Shown: in pieces, positions 1 to 12,000 of the stretch
Position numbering within the stretch: position 1 is the first letter of the stretch
Layout of the letters: every line of letters begins with the position of its first letter
Source of the DNA: Gnetum montanum
Taxonomy: Eukaryota; Streptophyta; Gnetopsida; Gnetales; Gnetaceae
Reading direction: 5' to 3'
DNA: 64,000 nucleotides
Assembly (NCBI GenBank): GCA_015680685.1
Contig: MNCI01002119.1
Location: 243,685-307,684, forward strand
Notes under the pieces: model-generated
Databases searched by the model: none
Seen by the model: only the letters and a program-made list of their open reading frames with translations
What the model was told of the DNA's origin: nothing
Translations under genes and position numbers: made by a program

Positions 1-650
1 GCACAATACGCTCGTTCGCGTATTGTGCGTGTGAAGAAGAGACGCGCGTCGGGCATGTTTCAACTATCCTTAGGCCATATTATGCTCATCACGCTGTGTC
101 GCATGCACAAGTGTAACACATCGTGGAAACAGTAGATTCAGGCTGTTTTATGCTTGCACACGCAGCCGCGCGTAATGAAGCGTAAAGGATGTCTAGCTTG
201 GCGACGCAATATGCTATGATACGCTACGTTGCGTGCTGAGCGTATGATGAGCAGTCACATTTTCTTAGACCTTGCCTTTGACTGTTCTGGAACTTATTAC
301 GCTTCCGTGCGTAACAGAGTGTAAACCTGGCCTTGAAGAAAAGACTTAGCAAAATGCACAAGAAATCACGCTGCTTAAGCTTCTCCCTATGCCGAAGTAC
401 CTATCCTTTTGATGCCGGACTATGTTTAAATAGCATCACGCTAAGCGCCATTATGCTACGTCACGTGATATAGCGTAAACAAAAAAAGCGTAGAAAGATT
501 AGGAATCTACACAAGAAGTTGCGAACTTTGATGCTACACACATCTTGGTGTTGCTTTGTCTTATTCCCCCCTCTGGAATGCTAAGATGTGCCCTTGCTTG
601 AATTGCGAATCTTTGCCTGAGGCCGACTCACAATTTTTTACGGTGTTTCA
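1..650 (-). repeat. 3' LTR of C1 (partial, runs off the window)
   Basis: On the minus strand the LTR starts at 650 with TGAAACACCG, directly after a polypurine tract. It matches the C2 LTR that starts at 52214. It is rich in GCGTA/TACGC words and holds one copy of the sequence that is tandemly repeated at 49 bp in C2. The TATA box, transcript start and LTR 3' end lie outside the window. Confidence 0.8.
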
Positions 651-668
651 ATGGCCCCTCTTTGTTGA
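651..668 (-). promoter_or_regulatory. Polypurine tract of C1
   Basis: The minus strand reads AACAAAGAGGGGCCAT immediately before the LTR start. This is the expected place and composition for the plus-strand primer of reverse transcription. The same tract, with small changes, precedes the LTRs of C2, A1 and A2. Confidence 0.75.
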
Positions 669-1739
669 CGGTTGGAGGGCTTACCCGAAAGACGTCGACA
701 AAGAACACGAAACACCGGATTGGTAGAAGCAAGAACAACATCCATCCATGGCTACTCAAGGATTGCCCTGTCAACATGGAAAAGCAAAGCTGGAGGGAAT
801 GGGAGCTAGAATGGCATGGTATGGAACAGGTTCGGAGAAGGTGTAGAATGAGGCAGGATGGAAGAGCATGGAATACGCTTACTACACGCACAGAAACGTA
901 CGCACACTTATGTGGACAGGAATGCTTTCAGATGAGCGTAACGCATCAGCCTGAGATCTCTCTGTGACTGATTATAGCAGGAATGCTTGCAACAGGAGCA
1001 TGGTGCATCACGTTTGTCATATCTCTGCTAAGGGGAGTGCGGAAAATGGATATTTGCGTATGTAGGTTTTGCGCATGGGAAGTGGGTGGTGGGGATGAAG
1101 GAAACAAGAGCTAAGGGTAGGATTTGTGAGAGGTACAGGCATGCCGATCTAAGTGGTCGGGCAAATCTGAGCAGCCATTTCAACACGCTGTTGTACTTCA
1201 CTGCTCAGATGGACGCACCTTTGAACGACATCCTCCAAGGCAAGTAACCTGCACCCACAAAAGAAAGCAGAGGATAATTGCTCATGCGAATAAGAGGCGA
1301 GGTTGTCGAAGCGAGTGCCGTTTGATGTGAGATAGAGCGATTGAGCTGTAGAGAAGGAGCTGGAGCATGTGGGCGGAGCTGCCAATCCTAACGATTGGCC
1401 CAGCATATCTTCGCCAAAAGGCATTAGACACAGTGCAGCTAACTAGTTGTATAGGGAACCAGCCAGATGAATTTGCGAAGCCGGTGTCCGATAGCGATGA
1501 TTGGCAGAGGTTCCCGAGGCCATTGTCGACGAGGATTTTGTCGGGGCTCCGGCTGGCGAGACTAAACTCTCAGACGTACTACCACTGCAGCGGGCGCAGT
1601 GGCAGCATCTCTGAAAGATCAGTAAGATTCCTCTCAGCTTATCCAAGGAATCAGTAGGATGCTAGTGGGGTGGCGACGCTGGGACTGTCCCAATATCCCA
1701 CCCCATTGGTTGTGCAGCTGTACAGAGATGATCACGCTC
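669..1739 (-). other. 3' UTR of C1, part without the hairpin array
   Basis: This noncoding stretch lies between the polypurine tract and the hairpin array. It matches 52233-53280 of C2. Several short frames are open on both strands, but the C2 frame of 330 codons is broken into pieces here (1149-1424 and 1662-1979). No protein family is recognised. Confidence 0.5.
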
Positions 1740-2275
1740 GCTTGATTTACATGACAGTAGTCTGTAAGTCCCAGTTTTAAGTCCTGGTACACCGCCGTTA
1801 CTGGTTTTAAGTCTCAGCAGACCATGGTCCCAGTTTAAAGTCCGGGCAGACCGAGAAGTGCTAGTTTTACGTCGTAGCAAACGGTGGTATGTCTGATTTA
1901 TGGTCTCAGTAGACCGTGCTATGGATGTTAGTTTCATGTCATGACCTAGGGACAGATCTGTGCTAGTTTTACGTCTCATCAGATGGTTACTTACCTATGC
2001 CAGTTTAGTGTCGTGGCAGACGTGTGCAAAAGACGCCAGTTTTTCATCTTGGCGGACCTGTACAACATTGCCAGTTTTTCGTCTTAGCAGACGGTTGCAA
2101 CCTGCCAGTTTAGCATCATAGCGGACGATTATTGCCAGTTTAGCGTCGTGGCAGATGCATGCAAGGCATGCCAGTTTTACGTCGTAGCGAACGATCAGTG
2201 CCAGTTTAACGTCATAGCAGACGTTCGATGCCAGTTTAGCGTCGTAGCGGACGATTATTGCCATACCTGCTGTCG
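1740..2275 (-). repeat. Array of short hairpins in the C1 3' UTR
   Basis: About a dozen degenerate units of roughly 30-45 bp. On the plus strand each reads CCAGTTT, then a stem, a loop of about 6 nt and the matching stem. Examples are AACGTC-ATAGCA-GACGTT at 2208-2225, GGTC-TCAGTA-GACC at 1902-1915, and GCGTC pairing with GATGC near 2145. In the element's sense RNA the hairpin is followed by (T)AAACTGGCA. The array starts just after the pol stop codon. Confidence 0.75.
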
Positions 2276-2290
2276 ACACCGTAGATGCTG

Positions 2291-3677
2291 CTAAATGTAA
2301 TACCGCTTCAGATATACATGATTTACAGGATTTGCTAATTCATTGTCGTTGGTGTCTGCTAATTTGAACGCTCCATTGTTGTACATGTCCACCACTAAGA
2401 AAGGGCCTTCCCAGTTTGCAGAGAACTTGCCTACTGGTTCACTTACGGCCTTAAGAACAAGATCTCCATTCTTAATCGGGCATTGTCGAAGGTTGTGGCG
2501 ATGTTTCTGTCGCTTTTTGTCTTGATATCTTTCAATCGTGTCAAGAGCTTGTATCTGCTTCTCTTCCACTGAATCCAGATCTGCGATTCGAGACTCGGCG
2601 TGTTGAGCCTCATTTATAACCGCGGAGAGGACCATTCTCAGAGAAGGGATTTGCAACTCAAGAGGCAGCACTGCTTCAGACCCGTAAACCAGGCTATAGG
2701 GCGTACTACCCGTAGCTGTCCTACATGTAGTACGATACGCCCATAGCACATAGAGGATCTGTTCGTGCCACCACCTTTTGTTGCTGTTGAGCATTTTCTT
2801 GAGCAGATTGATGATTACTTTGTTCGTTGCTTCAGCTTGACCATTCGCTTGCGGGTAATAGGGGGAAGAAAAAGATTGTCTAATGCCTAGGTTATCACAG
2901 AAAGATTTGGTTTCTGTGCTATTAAACTGCGGCCCATTGTCGGTCACAATAGTCATCGGGAGACCAAATCTGGTTACTATGTTATCTAGGATAAAATGGT
3001 AAATCTGCTGAGATGTGATCTTCCGCAGGGGAACAGCCTCTACCCACTTCGTAAAATACTCAGTGGCGGTAATAATGAAGCTATGACCTGTGGAAGATTT
3101 CGGCATGATGGGGCCTATAATGTCTAGCCCCCATCGTTGAAATGGCCATGTTATCAGTGTTGTATGCAATTCTGTGGGTGACGCGTGTATAAGATTTGCG
3201 TGACGCTGACACATGTCACAGGTTTTAACCTTCGTCAAGCAAACTTTTTCCATGCGTGGCCAGTAGTATCCTAAGCGATGGATTTTTAGGGCCATAGCCC
3301 GTGGTGCTACGTGGCCACCACACAGTCCCTCGTGAACTTTGCCGACTATATGTTGTGCTTGGTTTTTTTCAACGCAAGTCAGCAGCACGCCATCAAAGGA
3401 GCATCTACAAAGGGTGCTATCCCTGATGATGACGTATTTCCTAGCCCGCTTACGGATTGCGTCTTTCTATGCGCGTGTTAATGCAAACGGTAGCTCGCCC
3501 TGTAAAAGGTAAGCTTTAATGTCGTCGTACCATTCAGGTGTGCTTTCCTCAAGAAGAGAGGAGATTTGTACCATTTGAATGATAGGATCTGTGCAATCTA
3601 TAATCAATGTGGGGCAGGTGTCAAAAAGATGTGCAGGCATGTTCAAAGCTAGTGTTGCCAGTGCGTCGGCCAGTGGT
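2291..3677 (-). pseudogene. pol: pol fragment: integrase with the end of the RNase H linker
   Basis: The open part spans 2291-3466 (392 codons, ending in TAG). Residues visible in order are an N-terminal zinc-binding region (HEGLCGGH, then CDMCQRH), the catalytic core (DIIGP with the first Asp, TDNGPQF with the second, ANGQAEATNK with the Glu) and a C-terminal domain ending near YLKRYYI. A TAG stop at 3467-3469 interrupts the frame. Upstream of it, similarity to C2 continues to about 3677, where satellite sequence takes over. The integrase catalytic residues look intact, but protease, reverse transcriptase and RNase H are missing. Integrase would insert the element cDNA into chromosomes. Tat-type Gypsy membership follows from C2, which shows a second RNase H before integrase. 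Confidence 0.85.
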
Positions 3678-5639
3678 GTCCATAGTTAAAGAGTGTCTAA
3701 CAAGTATGTTAGTTTGTTAGGATGAGTCAACGTAGAAATTGGATGAATCGAATGTCAAGTGTGCTGGTGGAGTATGTTAATTAGAAACATGAGTTCTTGA
3801 ATGCAAATTTTCATTTGGGATCCTTAAGCCTATGGTCCAATGTTAACCCTCAAGGCTAGAGCTAGAAAGCCCAACCACCAAGGATCATAGTGCAAGTATT
3901 CAGGTTATCATTTTGTGATCATATCACCTTGAAAGTTATCTTTTCGTGGATTCAAAGACTTACGTTGGCCCTTCCCTTAGATTAACTTGTTTAGCTTGAA
4001 CATTTTCTCATCCTCAATAGTATGTTTTCTAAGGATATGAGTAGTCAAATAGATGGTAGAGGATTAGGCCTTGTAAATACATTTTTTTCACTATGTGAAA
4101 CTTTGTTTTTGGGTTTCATAGATGACTTTGGAAGTGTGTGGTTTTTGAAAAATCAATGCAGCTATCTAGAAGCCTATATCCTAGGAGGTGTTTCTATTTA
4201 TCTTGCAAGGTGATTATTTTAAATGTGTTCTAGTTTTCATGAATGTCCATTTTAGCTTAGGATGCCATGGTTCACATTCATGAATCTTGAGCTAATTCGA
4301 GAGATAGATGCCCCCTCCATGGTTGATAGATATGATTGATAGAGAAAGGCACATGGAGATGTGGACATGTTCTATGGTGTCTGTAGTTAAAAATTGTCCA
4401 TTGAGTGTCCCTATTTCTTAGGAAGAGTTAACACAAAAATGGATGAATAGAATGTCAAGGGTGCTTGCAGAGTACATTAAATTAGAAACATGAGTAACTC
4501 AATTGAAATGTTCATCTTGGATCCTCAGGCCTTGGTCTAGCTTTAACCCTTGATGGTTGAGCTAGAAATCCTAGCCATCAAAGATTATGGCATAGATATT
4601 TGGGTTGGTGTTTTGCAATCATATCACCTTGAAAGTTATCTTTCATGGATTCAAAGGCTTATGTTAGCCCTTCCCTTAGAGTAACTTGTTGAGTTTGAAC
4701 ATTTGCTCATCCTTGGCATTTAGTTTTCCAAGGGTTAGCAGTAGTCAGATAGATGGTAGAGGATCATGGTTTGTAAATCCATTGTTTTGGCTACATGACA
4801 CTCTATTTTTGGGTTTCATGAAGGAATTTGGAAATGTGTGGATTTTGAATGATGAATGTTGGTATTTGGAATCCTAGATCCTAGGAGGCATTTCTATTTA
4901 TCTTATAGTGTGATTGTTCTAAATGTGTTAAAGTTTTCATGAATGTCCATTTTAGCCAAGGGTGCAATGGTCCTCATGGTTCATGTTCATGACTCTTATG
5001 CCAATTTTAGAGATAGATCCCCCTCTGTGGTTGATAGATATGATTGATACAGAAAGGCTCATGGAGGTGTGGATGTGTTCTATGGTGTCTATAGTTAAAA
5101 AGTCTCCATTGAGTGTCCCAATTTCTTAGGATGAGTCAACATAGAAATTACATGAATAGAATGTCAAGGGTGCTGGCATAGTACATTAAATAAAAAATAT
5201 GAGTGCCTCAATGCAAATGTTCATCTTGGATCCTCAAGTTGTGGTCCAACATTAATCTTTAAGGCCAGAGCTAGAAAGCCTAGCCATTGAGGATTGTGGT
5301 GTAGGTATTCAGGTTGGAATTTCATGATCATATCACCTTGAAAGTTATCTTTTGTGGATTCAAATACTTACATTGGCCCTTCCATTGCAGTAACTTGTTG
5401 AGTTTGAACATTTGCTCATCCTCTGCAATAAGTTTTCCAAGGATTAGGAGTATTCGGATAGATGGTAGAGGCTCATGCCTCATAAATCCAACATTTTGGC
5501 TATGCAACACTCTATTTTTGGGTTTCACAGAGGACTTTGGGGATGTGTGGTTTCTAAACAGTGAATGTAGGTATCTAGAAGCCTAGATCCTAGAAGGTGT
5601 ATCTGTTTATCGTCAATGCAAATGTTCATCCTCAATGCA

Positions 5640-6540
5640 AATGTTCATCTTGGATCCTCAAGGTGAGGGTGAGGGATAGAAACATACTTATCCTAAAGGA
5701 AAATGTCATTTCAAAGATGTGGCTATAGTCAATCTTCAATTCACATTCATAATGTGATGATGTAGTTGCATGTTGCTCGAGATGACTCATGGTCTCACTT
5801 GTTGACTTAAGAGGGAGATTAGAACCATGTCTTAAGCATTGGTTCCATATGGTTGCATTGTTTAGACACATCCCTAATTGTGATGGTTGGATTAAGAATG
5901 GAAATATCCTCACCTTTGAGGAGAATGTGATTTTGAAGTGGTGCATACATTTAGTCTTTGCTTCGCATTCATAATGTAATGATAGTCACATGTTCTTCGT
6001 GACGACACATGGTTCCTCTTGTTGGGTTATGTCAAGATTCAAACCATGTTTTCAGCATTGGTTCTCAATGGTTGCATTGTTGTGACTCATCCCTCATCAT
6101 GATGGTTGGATTAAGGATGGAAACATCTTCATCCTCGAGGAGAATGTGATTCCAAAGTGTTGCCTACAGCTAGTCTTCATTCGGCATTTATCATGTGAAA
6201 AAAGTTGCATGTTCCTCTAGATGGCACATATTCCCTCTTGATGAGTTGAGATGAGATTCAAACCATGTTTTGAGCATTGGTTCATAGTGGTTGTGTTGCT
6301 AGGATGCATGCCTCACCCTAATGGTTGGATACAGGATGGAAACATCCTTGCCCTTGAGGATAATGTGATTTTGAAGTGGTGCTTATGGCAATTCATTGTT
6401 TCACATTTGTAATGTGACAATAGTTGCATGTACCTCATGATCGCACATGCCATGTTATTGAGTTAAGACAAGATGCAAATAATGCCTTTAGCATTGTTTT
6501 GTAGTGCTTGTATTTTTGGGATGCATCTCCTATTTTCTAA
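5640..6540. repeat. Sub-repeat block, period about 219 bp
   Basis: The landmark AGCATTGGTTC recurs at 5835, 6054 and 6273, with a decayed copy near 6490. Each unit holds GATGGTTGGAT, AATGTGATTT and a TTGCATGTTC-like segment. The block sits inside the 0.7-kb satellite and is followed by about 250 bp found again near 7400-7640, 9410-9650 and 37760-37990. It is therefore part of a higher-order repeat. Confidence 0.75.
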
Positions 6541-7854
6541 GGTGCAATAGTGGTTGAGCACGTGCAAATGGTTGTGTCAATTTGGTGTGGTTGAGGTAGT
6601 AGAGCATCTTGACTCCCCGACAGGGTAGCATCAGGTGCATGTCTCCTTTACCTTATCATGTATTTAACTACTTAGTAGCACATGGGTGGTAGATGCAAGT
6701 TCATGTGCATGTACCAAGGAACAAAGGTGATGTAGGTTCTCTTGTTCTTCATGCACATGTAGGTGCCTTACTCTAGGATGTTAGAGAGTGTGTTTTTCCT
6801 TGGGATGAGTTAACTAAGAAATTAGATGAATAGAATGTGAAGGGTGCTCATGGAGTATGTTAATGGAATATGTGAGTGCCCTAATGCAATTTTTCATATA
6901 GGATCCTCAAGCCTTGGTCTTGCACTAACCCTCGATGTTGGAGTAAGAAAGCCTAGTCATCTTGGACCATGGATGTAGATAGTCAGGTTACTATTTTATG
7001 ATCATATCATCTTGAAAGTTACCTTTTGTGGATTCAAAGACCTGTGTTGGCCCTTCCCTTGGAGTAACTTATTAATTTTGAACATTCTCTTGTGTTAAGT
7101 AGTAAGTTTTCCAAGGGTTAAGAGTAGTCTGACAAACGGTAGAGGCTCATGCCTCATAAATCCACTATTTTGGCTACATGACACTCTATTTTTGGGTTTC
7201 AAAGAGGACTTTGGGGGTGTGTTATTTTTGAAAAATGAATGCAGATATCTTGTAGCCTAGATCCTATGAGGCATGTCTATTTACATTACAGTGTAACTAA
7301 TGTTTAGAATTTTGCGAGATGAATGCATCAAGCAGATGGGACGTCAATACTAATGGCTACAATATTGCAAAAGTCTCTCTCAAAATGATAGATGTTGAGC
7401 TCATGCAAATGGTTACATTGATTTGATGTAGTTGAGGTAGTAGAGCACCTCAACACCCCCATGGGGTAGCATCATGTGCATGTTTTCTTTGCCTAATCAT
7501 GGATTTGACCATTTAGTCACACACAAGTGGTAGATGCAAGTTCATGTGCATATGCCAAGGAACGAAGAGGATGTAGGTTCTTGTTTCCTTCATGCTTGTG
7601 TGGGTTCCTTGCTCTAGGGTATTAGTGAGTGTGTTTCTCTTTGGGACAAGTCAACTAAGAAATTGAATGAAAAGAATTTGAAAGATGATCGTGGAGTATG
7701 TTAATGGAAAATGTGAGTGCCTTAATGCAATTTTTCATCTAGGATCCTCAAACCATGATCTTGCACTAACCCTAGAGGGTGGAGGAAGAAATCCTAGTCA
7801 TCTTGAATTGTGGGTGTAAATAGTCGAGTTACCATTTCATGATCATATCATCTC

Positions 7855-9017
7855 TATACCGACCGAAATCATCGGTGCAAGGCTGGAACATTACGAGCAC
7901 CGAAAGATCTACGGACAGGCACAGTCGACCCTGCCTCCGCTTGAGGGCAAGCTGGAATGGACGAAGGCAGAGTGCCTTGAATGGTCTGCACGTGGATCAA
8001 ACAAGGACTTCCCCAACGTTTGCCGCTACAAAACGTTGGGTTATAGGTAAACAATGCACGTTAAATGTAAACTGTAAACAAGCACGATAATGTAAATGAG
8101 CCTGTAAACGTAAACTGAAAAACGAAGAAAACTGCAATAAATCTGAGCAAAATGTAAACTGTTTTGTATTGAGAATTGATTACAAAGTGCACTGGTCCAA
8201 ACGCAGTTGTGGCTTTGACACAAGGAGGACGAAAGGCCCCGGCTCTGGTTTGCAGCGTAATTGCTCTTGGGTCTGCTCTGGTAAATTTTTCCGACCTTGA
8301 AAACGCGGAAAACTGGGCTTTTATAGGGGAAGGGTTACCGGGAAAATCAGGTTGGGAGACACGTGGCATGTCGACCGGGTTCGTACAATTTAGAAACATG
8401 GTATACGCTGGGCGTATACGCTACATCAGGCTAGTGTATACGCTGGACTTGCTGGGCGTGTGAACTTTGGTGGACGCTGGGCATATACACTGAAACACTG
8501 TAGCATTCACGCTGAAACACTGTAGCATTATGCTGGAACACTGTAGCATTACGCTGAAACACTGTAGCATTTACACTGAAACACTGTAGCAGCATATACG
8601 CTAGGCGTATAGGAATGGAAGATCATCATTTGGAGCCCAAAATCGGATTTTCAAGTGCCTGCGACTTGCTGGGGACCCTAGGGAAGTCCTGGGGGGTCTA
8701 GACACTCCACTTTAGCATGTTTTGAGGAGTTTTTGAGCCCCAAAAGTTGCTGTACGCTGGGCCTTACGCTGGGCATGTGTAGGCCAGCGTACAGGATGCA
8801 TACTTAGTGAAAACCAAGTATTTTGAGCTCAAAATTTACCAAGTTTGATGCCAGATGTCGTCGTAGTCTTCTATGGGTCCCAAGGAACTTTTACTTGCTT
8901 ACTTTGACTTCGTTTGATGCTATTTTAAGGCTTTCAAGCTTGGTCATGCTGAGGACCAACATGACTTAGCTTAATTTCTGTCTACAAGTGTTAGCCAAAA
9001 TTTTTTGTGGTGTTTCA
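7855..9017 (-). repeat. Solo LTR of family A
   Basis: A complete 1163-bp LTR in minus orientation. It starts at 9017 with TGAAACACCAC and ends at 7855 next to ACCGACCGAAAT; the terminal CA has mutated to TA. Both sides carry ATCTC (7850-7854 and 9018-9022), a 5-bp target duplication. Removing the LTR and one ATCTC rejoins a normal 0.7-kb satellite unit. A minus-strand TATA-like CTATAAAA lies at 8319-8326. It holds one copy of the 180-bp LTR sub-repeat and about five copies of the 21-bp sub-repeat (8480-8590). It probably arose by recombination between the two LTRs of a full element. Confidence 0.9.
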
Positions 9018-12000
9018 ATCTCAAAAGCTACCTTTCATGGATTCAAAGACCTATGCTAGCCCTTCCCTTGGAGTAACTTGTTGAGTTTTAATGATTTCTC
9101 ATACTTAGTAGTAAGTTTTCCAAGGGTTAGAAGTAGTCAAATAGATGGTAGATGCTCCTGCCTCATAAATCCACTATTTTGGTTACATGACACTCTATTT
9201 TTTGGTTTCATAGAGGACTTTGGGGGTGTGTGGTTTTTGAACAGTGAATGCAAGTATCTTGTAGCCTATTTTCTATGAGGCATGTCTGTTTACCTTGTAG
9301 TGTGACTACTATGTAGAATGTGGTGAGATGGATGCATCAAGCAGATGGGTTGTCAATACTGATGTCTACAATATTGAGAAAGTGTCTCTAAAAATGATAG
9401 TAGTTGAGCTTGTGCAAATAGTTGCATCGATTTGATGTAATTGAGGTACCAGAGTATCTACATGCCCCCACATGATAGTGTTGTGTGCATGCTTTCTTTG
9501 CCTAATCATGGATTCAACTATTTAGTAGCACATGGGTGGTAGATGTGAGTTCACATGCACATGCTAGGGAACAAAGAGGACATAGGTTCTTATGTCCTTC
9601 ATGCATGTGTGGGTGCCTTGCTCTAGGGTGTTAGCAAGTGTGTTTTTCTTTGGGACAAGTCAACCATGAAATCGAATGAATAGAATGTGTAGGGTGTTCA
9701 TGGAGCACGTTAATTGAAAACATGAGTGCCTTAATGCAAATTTTCATCTAGGATCCTCAAGTCATGGTCTTGCATTAACCCTTGAGGCATAGGCAAGAAA
9801 TCCTAGTCATCTTGGATCATTAGTGCATATATTCGGGTTACCATTTCATGATCATATCATCTTGAAAGTTACCTTTTGTGGTTTCAAAGACTTACATTAG
9901 CCCTTCCCTTGGAGTAACTTGTTGAGTTTGAATGTTTGCTCACCCTTGACAGTAAGTTTTCCAAGGATTAAGAGTAGTCTAATAGATGGTAGAGGCTCAT
10001 GCCTTGTAAATCCACTATTTTGGCTATCCAACACTCTATTTTTGGATTTCATGGAGGACTTTGTAGGTGTGTGGTTTCTAAATGGTGAATGTGGGTATCT
10101 AGAAGCCTAGATCCTAGGAGGCATGTCTATTTATCTTATAATGTGACTATTTCGAATGTTCTAGTTTTTAGGAATGTCTATGTTAGCCTAGGATGCCATG
10201 ATCCTCATGGTTCATGTTCATGAATCTTGAGACAATCTGAGAGATAGATGCCCTCCATGGTTGAAAAATATGCTTAATAGAGAATGGCTCCTAGAGGTGT
10301 ACACATGTTCTATGGTGTCCATGGTTAAAGAGTGTTTAGCAAGTGCATCCATTTGTTAGGGTGAGTTAACCAAGAAACCTAATGAATAGAGTGTGGAGGG
10401 TGCTCACAGTCTATGTTAATCAAAAATGTGAGTGCCTCAATGCAAATGTTCATCTAGGATCCTCAAGCCATGGTCTTCAGCTAACCCTTGAGGTTAGAGA
10501 AAGAAAGCCTAGTCATCTTGGATCATGGGTGCAGATAGTTGGGTTATTGTTTTATGATCATATCATCTTGAAAGTTAGCTTTCGTGGATTCAAAGACTTA
10601 TGCTAGCCCTTACCTTGGAGTAACTTGTTGATTTTGAACATTTTCTCTTCCTTGACAGTAATTTTTTCAAGGGTTAAGAGTAGTCAGACAAATGGTAGAG
10701 GCTCATGTCCAGTAAATCTAGTATTTTGGTTGTGCGACACTTTGTTTTTGGGTTCCATAGAGGACTTTGGGGATGTGTGGTTTTTAAATGATGAATGTTA
10801 GTATCTGGAAGCCTAGATCCTAGGAGGCATGTCTATTTATCTTGCAATGTGACTATTCTAAATTTTCTAGGTTTTAGGAATGTTAGTGTTAGCCTAGGAT
10901 GTGATGGTCCTTAGGGTTCATGTTCATGACTCTTGAGCTGATTCAAGAAATAGATGCCCTCCCTAGTTGATAGATACGATTGATAGAGAAAGGCTCATGG
11001 AGGTGTGAATGTATTTTGTCATGTTTGTCATTAAAGAGTGTAGAGCAAGTGCATATGTTTGTTAGGGTGAGTCAACCAAGAAACATGAGTGCCTCAATTT
11101 AAATGTTCATTTTGGATTCTCAATTCATGGTCTTTTGCTAATGCTCAAGATTAAAACAAGAAAGCCCAATCATCGATGATTGTGGGTGTAGATATTTGGG
11201 TTGAAATTTTATGATCCTATCATCTCAAAAGTTACCTTTTGTGAATTCAAAGACTTATGTTAGCCCTTCCCTTGGAGTAACTTGTTGAGTTTCAATGTTT
11301 TCTCATTCTTGGTAGTAATTTTTCCAAGGGTTAGGAGTGGTAGGATATATGGTAGAAGCTCATGCCTCATAAATCCATTATTTTGGTAGTGTAACACTTT
11401 GTTTCTAGATTTCACATAGGACTTTGGGGGTGTGTAGTTTCTGAATGATACATAATAGTATATAGAAGTCTAAATCCTAGAGGGGTGTCTATTTATCTTA
11501 GTGTGTGATTGTTCTAAATGTTCTAGTTTTCAATAATGTCTTTTTCTAGCCTAGGATGTGATGGTCCTCATGGTTCACATTCGTGACTCTTGAGCCAATT
11601 CAAGAGATAGATGCCCTCCCTAGTTGATAGATACAATTGATAGAGAAAGGCTCATGGAGTTGCGGACTTCTTTTCTGGTGTCTATCGTTAAGGAGCGCCT
11701 ATTGAGTATGTCTATTTGCTAGGGTGAGTCAACTTGAAAATCATATGAATTGAATGTCAAGGGTGTTGGTGGAGTACACAAAATGGAAACATGACTGCCT
11801 CAACATAAATATTCATCTAGGATCCTCAAGTTGTGGTCCAACATTAACCCTTGAGGTGGGAGCTAGAAAGCTGAGCCATTGAGGATCGTGGTGCAAGTAT
11901 TTAGGTTATTATTTTGTGATCATTATCACCTCAAAAGTTATCTTTTATGGATTCAAATACTTAAATTGGCCCTTCCCTTGGAGTAGCTTGTTGAGTTTGA

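Larger units (their letters stand above)
1..3677 (-). mobile_element. Family C Ty3/Gypsy (Tat-type) element C1, truncated
   Basis: Read on the minus strand this holds the end of pol (integrase), a long 3' UTR, a polypurine tract and the start of the 3' LTR, which runs off the left window edge. Its upstream end breaks in the RNase H-integrase linker, where pol similarity to C2 stops near 3677 and the 0.7-kb satellite begins. No 5' LTR or Gag is present. Order and sequence match C2 at 50816-55857 closely, so the two define one family. Confidence 0.85.

Noticed and set aside
1740-2275. Hammerhead ribozyme as in retrozymes
   Set aside because: The hairpins contain GTC and GAC, but I found no CTGATGA and GAAA core around them in the right order.
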